This document shows, one piece after another, positions 1 through 5,616 of a stretch of DNA of 5,616 bases. The position numbers and the translations under genes are program-made. Source of the stretch: Desulfobacterales bacterium (GTDB taxonomy: Bacteria; Desulfobacterota; Desulfobacteria; Desulfobacterales; DAOWNP01); NCBI GenBank assembly GCA_030149595.1, contig JASFBI010000150.1, positions 1-5,616 on the forward strand, read 5' to 3'. Positions within the stretch are counted from its first letter, which is position 1. The number at the start of each line of letters is the position of its first letter. The notes below the pieces were generated by a model that was not told the DNA's origin, searched no databases, and saw only the letters and a list, made by a program, of their open reading frames with translations.

Positions 1-1963
1 GTACAAACTCATCAACACCATAACTGCATGCGATAACTTCTTCACGTATACTGTTTTGCAGATAACTGCCAAGGGCAGTTAAGAAAGCATCACCTGTTGA
101 ATGACCATAAATATCATTAAAAGATTTAAAATGATCCACATCCAGCATAATGATCCCTATCTCCAAACCGCGACTTTCCACTCGGCTTATTGCACGATCC
201 ACAGATCCATCTAAATAAAGACGGTTATAAAGTCCTGTTAAACTATCTTTAATGGATTGGAGTTTTAGAGTTTCAACTAACCGTATATTTATTAAACAAG
301 GAGCATAATGCTCCAGCATACTTATGGCAAGCATCTGTTTTGCCGCAATATACACCATTTTTTCCTTTGAATCCATTTTATCAGTTACAGATGCATCCAC
401 AGCAAGATGCAGCATTCCCACAAGTTCAGTTTTAGCAATAATAGGAATACAAAAATAGACAGCACCCGGGCGCTCTTTAATATGGGGACACAGCGGATCT
501 TTCAAGGGATCTTCCACCATGTTTACCTTACCCCTTCGTATTGCCCAGCATTTATTGTGATGAAATTCATCTGCTTCAGGCTTCCCTCCACCCCATGAAA
601 AAATTACGCTAAGCATTATTTTGGAATTATTTAAGACAGTAAAATAACCGGAACCCTCACAAAAGAGTTTATTGCAAAATCTCTCAAGTACTTTAAATGA
701 CTCCTCTTCACTTTCGCATGCCTGAAGAATCTCACTCATCTGATTTAATAAAAGCATCTCATCTGTACGTTTTTTTAGCTGAGATACACTTAAACTCAAC
801 TCCATGTTTGACTCAGCTATATCATGAGTTCTCTCTTCTACCTGAGTCTCCAACTCTTTTTTGTGCAATTTAAGACTCTCTTGTGCCTCATTACTCTTTT
901 TTATGTGATTATTAACCACACCAATCATAATTTTAAAAAATTTAACAAGGCTTGTAATCTCATTGCCCTTGAAAACTGACTCTATATTTTCTCCTGTTAT
1001 ATCAAAAACCGAATCAGAAGTCTCCACCTGAAGCTTTTTAAGAGGTCTTAATATAAAATAAAGAAAACAAAAACCAGCCATCCATGCTCCTATAAGCATT
1101 ATCAAGGAAATTTTTATAATATATTTTCTGTTTTTGTTTAACAGCTCTTTTTCTTCAGTTACATCTAATTCAATCATCACTCCAATAAGCTCATCTAAAA
1201 TCTCAAGGGGTGAGTAATGAACTACTTTATTCTGCAAAATATATTCACGCCTTATGACCAATATATCTTCTATACTCTTTTTTAATTCTTCAAAACTTAT
1301 TCTCTCCCGTTCATCAACTGGAATTGAGCTTGCCATAATAGCTGACTGTGTTCCCATTGTAATATGAGCATCTGTTGCAAAGGCAATATATTTTGCAAAA
1401 TCATCATCTAAAACTCTTCCAAAAAAAAGATAAAGAGCCTCTTTTTCTGATCTGTACAATACCATGCTTGCAACAACTCCGGCTGTATCTCCCAGATTAA
1501 ACCCTGCCACAGCTTCAGGTTCATAATTCAAAGAAACAGTAAAATTTTTTAAAATAGCACCTTTTTTTATTTTACTTGTTTTTATGCTGTAAAGCAGATT
1601 GTTTTTTTCATCTTTTATAAATACAAAATCAACATCTATCTCCTTATATTGTTTAACAAGGTCGTGCATAAGCTTGTTAAATATTATAAGTTTCTTCTCT
1701 TTTTTTACTTCCATATAAAAAGAGAAAGCATCAAGCATATCTGTATTGCCTTTTATAAGAACAGAAGTAGATTCTATTGCTGAAATCTCTTTTTCTACAA
1801 GGGTTTCAATAATAAAATGAATATCATCTGCTTTACTGTTTTCGTTTTTCAACAGAGTTTTTAATAAAACATCCATGCTTACAGTATAATTAAGCCATGA
1901 CATCAAAGCTACAATTACTGTAAGCATCAATAATCCAGGAAATACAAGGCTGACTCTATGCAT
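1..1963 (-). CDS. Membrane-bound sensor with HAMP-like, GAF and degenerate GGDEF (GVDEF) domains, 3' end cut off by the window
   Basis: Translating the minus strand from ATG 1963-1961 gives 654 codons with no stop, running off the left edge. An in-frame TAA lies 7-9 bases upstream, so this is the first possible start; no clear Shine-Dalgarno precedes it. ATG codons 13 and 21 would cut into the first membrane segment. Visible order: membrane segment ~4-25; extracytoplasmic region ~28-280, of dCache/CHASE4 size but with no recognised motif; second membrane segment ~281-304; HAMP-like linker ~305-355 (RPLKKL, later NEITSL); coiled coil ~358-400 containing LETQVEERT; GAF ~410-560 with a CWAIRRG motif (C472) and CPH (C492, H494); GGDEF from D573 (DSLTGLYNR). 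D608, N616, D625 and D651 match the metal- and guanine-binding positions of PleD in spacing. The signature is GVDEF (649-653), the I-site is R640-x-x-V643, and S647 replaces the usual Arg. The family makes c-di-GMP from two GTP at the inner membrane; activity here is doubtful. A downstream EAL domain cannot be excluded. Confidence 0.9.
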   Translation of the reverse strand, partial: MHRVSLVFPGLLMLTVIVALMSWLNYTVSMDVLLKTLLKNENSKADDIHFIIETLVEKEISAIESTSVLIKGNTDMLDAFSFYMEVKKEKKLIIFNKLMHDLVKQYKEIDVDFVFIKDEKNNLLYSIKTSKIKKGAILKNFTVSLNYEPEAVAGFNLGDTAGVVASMVLYRSEKEALYLFFGRVLDDDFAKYIAFATDAHITMGTQSAIMASSIPVDERERISFEELKKSIEDILVIRREYILQNKVVHYSPLEILDELIGVMIELDVTEEKELLNKNRKYIIKISLIMLIGAWMAGFCFLYFILRPLKKLQVETSDSVFDITGENIESVFKGNEITSLVKFFKIMIGVVNNHIKKSNEAQESLKLHKKELETQVEERTHDIAESNMELSLSVSQLKKRTDEMLLLNQMSEILQACESEEESFKVLERFCNKLFCEGSGYFTVLNNSKIMLSVIFSWGGGKPEADEFHHNKCWAIRRGKVNMVEDPLKDPLCPHIKERPGAVYFCIPIIAKTELVGMLHLAVDASVTDKMDSKEKMVYIAAKQMLAISMLEHYAPCLINIRLVETLKLQSIKDSLTGLYNRLYLDGSVDRAISRVESRGLEIGIIMLDVDHFKSFNDIYGHSTGDAFLTALGSYLQNSIREEVIACSYGVDEFV

Positions 1964-1992
1964 AATAAATTACTATGTTTATCTTTAAAAAG

Positions 1993-2021
1993 ATTAAATA
2001 AAGACTTAAACTAAAAGTAAA
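1993..2021 (-). promoter_or_regulatory. Possible sigma-70-type promoter for the GAF/GGDEF sensor gene
   Basis: On the minus strand a TTTACT box (2021-2016, 4 of 6 matches to TTGACA) is separated by exactly 17 bases from TTTAAT (1998-1993, 5 of 6 matches to TATAAT). Transcription would start near 1986 and leave a leader of roughly 23 bases before the ATG at 1963. The spacing is ideal, but in DNA this AT-rich such matches arise easily by chance. A short inverted repeat, ATCTTT-AA-AAAGAT (1981-1994), overlaps the end of the -10 box and the expected start point and could be an operator or chance. Confidence 0.3.
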
Positions 2022-2088
2022 TCTATGTTTTCAATATTTGATTTTTTTTAAAAAACTTATTCCAAAGAATACAAAAAAACAGAAGGGC

Positions 2089-2133
2089 TTTAACTTTTAC
2101 ATATACCGTGATGAAGTGTACATAAAAGTTAAA
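2089..2133 (-). terminator. AT-rich inverted repeat after topA, possible weak terminator
   Basis: Two perfect 11-base arms, TTTAACTTTTA (2089-2099) and TAAAAGTTAAA (2123-2133), flank a 23-base loop. The repeat starts about 30 bases past the topA stop codon. In the minus direction the stem is followed, after about nine bases, by a run of seven T (2079-2073). The position suits the end of the dprA-topA unit. The stem has one G-C pair per arm, the loop is long and the T-run is not adjacent, so it would be a poor intrinsic terminator. It could equally be an mRNA 3' stabilising hairpin or a protein-binding site. The rest of the 1964-2164 gap is AT-rich with no gene and no riboswitch that I recognise. 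Confidence 0.3.
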
Positions 2134-2164
2134 ATTTTTACAAGATAAAATTAAAAAGAACAGA

Positions 2165-4450
2165 TCATGCAGTCTCTTTGTATTTACAGTCAGCTTGAGT
2201 ACATTTTATTACTTTTCCGGATCTTTTAGTTTCCTTTTCAACCAAAAAAGCAAACCCGCACTCAGGACACTTTTTTTCAACAGGCTTGTCCCATATTGCA
2301 AAATCACAGTCAGGATAACTGCTGCATCCATAAAAGACCTTACCCCTTTTTGAAAATTTCTGCATTATCTCGCCTTTACAATTTTCAACAGGACAGGAAA
2401 TTCCCAGTGATTCTCTTTTACCATTTGATTTTACTGAACGTGTATTTTTACAATCAGGATATCCGCTGCAAGCTAAAAACTCACCATACATACCCTGTTT
2501 TATAACCATCTGTTTATTACATTTTTCGCAAAACTGGCCTTCTGCTTCTTTAAAAGAAGGCTCAACAATATGAACCGCTCCTTTTTCATCCCGCAGGTAG
2601 TTTCTTGAATAAGAACACTTAGGATACCCCTCACAAGATAGAAAAAGACCGTTTCTCCCAACTTTTATATGAAGCTTTTTTTCGCATTCAGGACATTTAA
2701 GATCAGTTGGCACACCTACCCCTTTTACACTGAGCATTGTATCTTTTGCCACTGCAATCTTTTTTTCAAATGATTCATAAAAGTTTTTTAAAATAGTTAA
2801 TGCTTTTTCATCTGCTGCTTCAACACGATCAAGACTGTTTTCAAGTTTTGCAGTAAAGTTTACATCTATTATCTCTGGGAAATTAGCCACTAAAAGATCA
2901 TTTACAATAAAACCCAGTTCACTGGGTTTAAACTGTTTTTTTACAAAATCAACATACCCCTTGCTTTTTATGGTAGACAAAATAGCCGCATAGGTACTTG
3001 GTCTTCCTATTCCATTCTCTTCCAGTTCTTTTACAAGAGACGCTTCTGTAAACCTTGGAGGAGGCATTGTAAAGTGCTGTTTTGGATCAATTTTAACAGT
3101 GTCTAAAACCATACCCTCAGACAGCTCAGGAAGAACCTGTTTTGTCTTGTCTCTCTCCTTTTGTTCATCAACAGACATATAAAGTCTCATAAATCCTGGA
3201 AATTTAACAGTTGATCCGGTTGCAGTAAAAGTATAAACACCTGCTTTTACTGCAACCGTTTTTTGATCTACAAGGGCCTGAGTCATTTGGGATGCTACAA
3301 ATCTTTTCCATATTAATGTATACAGCAAAAGCTGATCCGGCGACAAATAAGAAGAGAGTTTATCAGGGGTATTATGTACAGTAGTCGGTCTTATTGCTTC
3401 ATGTGCATCCTGGGCCTTGTTTTTATTTTTAAAAAACCTTGGTGCATCTGGTGCAAAACTTTCCCCAATTTCCTGTTTTACGTAGGCGATTGCTTCCTCG
3501 GCAGCTTCTTTTGATATTCGCAAGGAATCTGTACGCATATATGTAATAAGACCCACAGGTTCTCCATGACTCATATCCACTCCCTCATAAAGCTGCTGAG
3601 CCACCATCATGGTTTTTTTTGCTGAAAACCTGAGTTTTCTTATGGCCTCCTGCTGAAGCTTGCTTGTTATAAAAGGAGGCAGAGGATTTCTTTTTACAGT
3701 TTTTAATACAATCTTGTCTACAATAAACTCGGCTTTTGATACATATTTTAAAATATCATCAGCGGTTTTCCCGTTATCCACCTTAATTTTTTTACCGCTT
3801 TTTTTAACAAGCTTTGCCATAAAAACAGGGGGATTATCAGCTTTTAGATGTGCTGTTATTGACCAGTACTCTTCAGGAACAAATGCAAAAATAGAATACT
3901 CTCGTTCACATATTATTCTAAGAGCTACGGACTGAACCCTTCCGGCAGACAACCCCCTTTGAACCTTATCCCACAAAACTGGAGATATCTGGTATCCCAC
4001 AATTCTATCCAAAATTCTTCTTACCTGCTGAGCATCATATTTATCTAAATCAAGATCTATTGGTTTTTCTACTGCTTTTACAATAGCATTTTTAGTTAAT
4101 TCATGAAAAAGTACCCTGTAAAATTTTCTTCCTTTTTTTTTCAGCAACTCTGCTGTATGCCATGCTATAGCTTCACCTTCACGATCAGGATCAGGGGCAA
4201 GATATATATCAGATGCGTTTTTTGCAGCACTCTTTAAACTCTTTATTATTTTACTTTTTCCTGGAATCACCACATATTTGGGTTTAAAATCATTTTCTAT
4301 GTCAACGCCTATCTCTTTTTGAGGAAGATCCATAATATGACCTGATGTAGCTGTTACATTAAACTCTTTTCCTATATATTTTTTTAGAGTTCTGACCTTA
4401 GTGGGTGATTCAACAATAACAAGAGGTTTAGCCAATTTTAACATCCTCAC
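2165..4450 (-). CDS. topA: DNA topoisomerase I (type IA, omega protein)
   Basis: Relaxes negatively supercoiled DNA by cutting and passing one strand through a 5'-phosphotyrosine intermediate, with Mg2+, on the chromosome. The longest frame is 761 residues from a GTG (4450). An N-terminal Toprim domain carries E14 (VESPTK) and the DxDxE triad D87/D89/E91 in DPDREGEAIAWH. The core shows RRILDRIVGYQISPVLW (144-160), GLSAGRVQS (167-174), catalytic Y304 with R306 in GLITYMRTDS, DAHEAIRPT (348-356), and the PPPRFTEASLVKELEENGIG block (463-482). Four tetracysteine fingers follow, beginning at C586, C641, C686 and C728; E. coli TopA has three classical ones plus ribbon domains. The length is somewhat below E. 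coli's 865. The best start is probably TTG 4435-4433: it lies nine bases after a GAGG and gives (M)AKPLVIVESP, the usual N-terminus, for 756 residues and an 8-base overlap with dprA. Residue numbers here use the longer frame. Identification is very secure; the start is inferred. Confidence 0.98.
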   Translation of the reverse strand: MRMLKLAKPLVIVESPTKVRTLKKYIGKEFNVTATSGHIMDLPQKEIGVDIENDFKPKYVVIPGKSKIIKSLKSAAKNASDIYLAPDPDREGEAIAWHTAELLKKKGRKFYRVLFHELTKNAIVKAVEKPIDLDLDKYDAQQVRRILDRIVGYQISPVLWDKVQRGLSAGRVQSVALRIICEREYSIFAFVPEEYWSITAHLKADNPPVFMAKLVKKSGKKIKVDNGKTADDILKYVSKAEFIVDKIVLKTVKRNPLPPFITSKLQQEAIRKLRFSAKKTMMVAQQLYEGVDMSHGEPVGLITYMRTDSLRISKEAAEEAIAYVKQEIGESFAPDAPRFFKNKNKAQDAHEAIRPTTVHNTPDKLSSYLSPDQLLLYTLIWKRFVASQMTQALVDQKTVAVKAGVYTFTATGSTVKFPGFMRLYMSVDEQKERDKTKQVLPELSEGMVLDTVKIDPKQHFTMPPPRFTEASLVKELEENGIGRPSTYAAILSTIKSKGYVDFVKKQFKPSELGFIVNDLLVANFPEIIDVNFTAKLENSLDRVEAADEKALTILKNFYESFEKKIAVAKDTMLSVKGVGVPTDLKCPECEKKLHIKVGRNGLFLSCEGYPKCSYSRNYLRDEKGAVHIVEPSFKEAEGQFCEKCNKQMVIKQGMYGEFLACSGYPDCKNTRSVKSNGKRESLGISCPVENCKGEIMQKFSKRGKVFYGCSSYPDCDFAIWDKPVEKKCPECGFAFLVEKETKRSGKVIKCTQADCKYKETA

Positions 4451-5549
4451 TTAATGAAAATAATTTACCAAATGACTGCTTTACCAGCCCTTTAATTTCA
4501 AGTTTTAAAAGCAGTCCAGATAATTTGTGTACAGGCATTTCAACTTTTTTTACTATTTCGTCAAGGTGTACAGGATAAACATCCATTGCCTTAAGCAACT
4601 CTCTTTCATCTAAAGAGAGTTTATCATACAAATTTCCATGCTTTTTTCCACTGCTGCATGCCAGTGCAGACTTTTCACAATACATACCCAGCTCTTCCAA
4701 TATATCCTGTGCATCTTCTGCAAGTTTTGCTCCCTGCTTTATAAGAGCATGGGACCCACGGCTTCTCAATGAATTAACACTTCCAGGAACAGCAAAAACC
4801 TCTCTGTTTTCTTCCTGTGCAAGCCTTGCTGTTATAAGGGCACCGCTTTTTTCAGAAGCACATACAACAACAGTTCCCAAAGACATCCCTGCAATAATTC
4901 TGTTTCTTTTTGGAAAATTATACGGCCTCGGCAGAGTATTTAAAGAAAATTCTGAAACAACTGCCCCATTTTCTGATATTTTATAAAACAGGTCATGATT
5001 TACAGCAGGATATATTTTCAATAAACCACTTCCTAAAACCGCAATTGTCCTTTTACCTGCAGAAATAGCACCAGTGTGTGCTGCTGTATCAACACCTGCT
5101 GCCATTCCGCTTACAACTGTAAAGTTCGAACAAGCCAGATCATAAGCAAACTGTTTTGCCACAGACATACCATAATCACCTGCATTTCTTGACCCGACTA
5201 CTGCAATATTTTTATCTGTATGAGCAAGAGAACCTGAAATATACAGATATGGAGGCGGATCATGTATCTCTCTTAAAAGCCCTGGATAATCCCTGTCCAA
5301 TAAAGTAATAATTTTATATCCATGCTTCTCTGCAAGGTCAAGCTCTCTTTTTATATTATCTGAAATAATTCTGCTTTTTTGTATTTTTTCAGCAGTTTTA
5401 CAGGAAATCCCCTTTATCTTCATAAGTTCAAAAACAGGAGAGTGTATTACTTTTTCCGGTGTTTTAAATCTTATTATCAAACGTTTTATAATACTGTTAC
5501 CTATATTTGGCACACCGCACAAAGACAGCCATAAAGATATATTATCCAT
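4428..5549 (-). CDS. dprA: DNA-processing protein DprA (Smf), RecA loader on incoming single-stranded DNA
   Basis: Family role: binds single-stranded DNA entering during natural transformation, shields it and loads RecA in the cytoplasm; it is also widespread in bacteria not known to be competent. The 373-residue protein has the full three-part form. Residues ~5-60 form a helix-hairpin-helix/SAM-like region (CGVPNIGN, MKIKGIS). Residues ~85-285 form the extended Rossmann fold, with DRDYPGLL (85-92), VGSRNAGDYG (118-127, the GSR phosphate/DNA-binding loop), SGMAAGVDTAAH (147-158), FPKRNRIIAGMS (212-223), SGALITARLA (235-244) and VFAVPGS (251-257). Residues ~308-368 form the C-terminal winged helix (DML1-like: LSLDERELLKAM, GLLLKLEIKGLVKQ). 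The stretch GSHALIKQGA (265-274) has His where many homologues have Asn. The start is ATG 5549, with a weak GGA five bases upstream. It overlaps topA at its 3' end, forming a two-gene unit. The window shows no other competence genes, so the role in transformation is inferred from family only. Confidence 0.96.
   Translation of the reverse strand: MDNISLWLSLCGVPNIGNSIIKRLIIRFKTPEKVIHSPVFELMKIKGISCKTAEKIQKSRIISDNIKRELDLAEKHGYKIITLLDRDYPGLLREIHDPPPYLYISGSLAHTDKNIAVVGSRNAGDYGMSVAKQFAYDLACSNFTVVSGMAAGVDTAAHTGAISAGKRTIAVLGSGLLKIYPAVNHDLFYKISENGAVVSEFSLNTLPRPYNFPKRNRIIAGMSLGTVVVCASEKSGALITARLAQEENREVFAVPGSVNSLRSRGSHALIKQGAKLAEDAQDILEELGMYCEKSALACSSGKKHGNLYDKLSLDERELLKAMDVYPVHLDEIVKKVEMPVHKLSGLLLKLEIKGLVKQSFGKLFSLSEDVKIG
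4445..4448 (-). promoter_or_regulatory. Ribosome binding site deciding the topA start (GAGG inside dprA)
   Basis: The minus strand reads GTGAGGATGTTAAAATTGGC here. GAGG (4448-4445) directly touches the ATG at 4444 and overlaps the GTG at 4450, so it cannot serve either. It sits nine bases before TTG 4435, a workable distance, and that TTG opens the conserved AKPLVIVESP sequence. The site lies within the last codons of dprA (which stops at 4430-4428), which implies coupled translation of the two genes. Confidence 0.6.
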
Positions 5550-5616
5550 AATAATCCAAAAACAGGAATCAAAATATTTTTGCAGTTAGGAACAAAAGAT
5601 ATTTACTGACTTTTTT
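5550..5616. other. Upstream region of dprA, no gene seen
   Basis: These 67 bases precede dprA on the minus strand. They are AT-rich and contain only a weak Shine-Dalgarno-like GGA five bases before the dprA ATG. No convincing promoter pair stands out, and a further upstream gene in the same unit lies outside the window if it exists. Confidence 0.5.

Noticed and set aside
407..598. Plus-strand open frame of 63 codons
   Set aside because: It lies entirely antisense to the GAF domain of the continuous minus-strand sensor gene, and its protein has no recognisable motif.
1964..2164. Cyclic-di-GMP or other riboswitch before the GGDEF-family gene
   Set aside because: The leader after the proposed promoter is only about 23 bases, and the gap shows no GEMM-like conserved loops or GC-containing paired stems.
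2296..2505. Plus-strand open frame of 69 codons
   Set aside because: Antisense to the zinc-finger region of topA; a shadow of that coding sequence with no ribosome binding site or family signature that I can see.
3660..3935. Plus-strand open frame of 91 codons with a hydrophobic stretch
   Set aside because: Antisense to the conserved topA core. The hydrophobic look comes from Lys/Glu-rich codons read in reverse (Phe/Leu/Ser).
5550..5616. Promoter for dprA (TTGTTC with TTTGAT, 16-base spacing)
   Set aside because: Both boxes match poorly and the -10 would lack the key bases; in AT-rich DNA this is not distinguishable from chance.
1..5616. A novel defence, mobile or multi-gene system
   Set aside because: The window is filled by two well-known housekeeping genes and one sensor protein. 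There are no integrase, transposase, repeat array, toxin-antitoxin or phage features.

Overview
The window is AT-rich DNA, probably from a Gram-negative bacterium. It holds three genes, all read on the minus strand, so transcription runs from high to low coordinates. A two-membrane-segment GAF/GGDEF sensor protein, a dprA–topA gene pair and a type IA topoisomerase with four C-terminal cysteine fingers would suit a low-GC member of the Desulfobacterota (delta-proteobacterial type). This assignment is inference from gene style and order; nothing in the window proves it.

Layout, in transcription order. Bases 5616-5550 are a short upstream region with no gene. dprA (5549-4428) encodes the complete DNA-processing protein DprA/Smf. 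topA follows, ending at 2165, and overlaps the dprA 3' end. It encodes a complete DNA topoisomerase I with Toprim domain, catalytic tyrosine and four zinc-finger-like modules. The longest reading frame for topA starts at a GTG at 4450. A TTG at 4435 is the better start, because it is placed correctly behind a GAGG ribosome binding site inside dprA and gives the usual topoisomerase N-terminus. An AT-rich gap of about 200 bases follows, with an inverted repeat near the topA end (possible weak terminator) and a plausible sigma-70-type promoter. The third gene begins at 1963 and runs off the left edge of the window. It encodes a membrane sensor with an extracytoplasmic domain, HAMP-like linker, coiled coil, GAF domain and GGDEF domain. 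No stop codon interrupts its 654 visible codons.

How they work together: dprA and topA are translationally coupled housekeeping genes for DNA uptake/recombination and supercoiling control. The sensor gene is probably a separate transcription unit and unrelated in function. The most unusual point is in its GGDEF domain. The substrate-side residues are kept at the same spacing as in PleD, but the signature reads GVDEF, the inhibitory-site RxxD reads RxxV, and the usual arginine before the signature is serine. It may be a degenerate GTP/c-di-GMP-binding domain rather than a normal diguanylate cyclase. I found no mobile element, CRISPR array, RNA gene or clearly new multi-gene system here.
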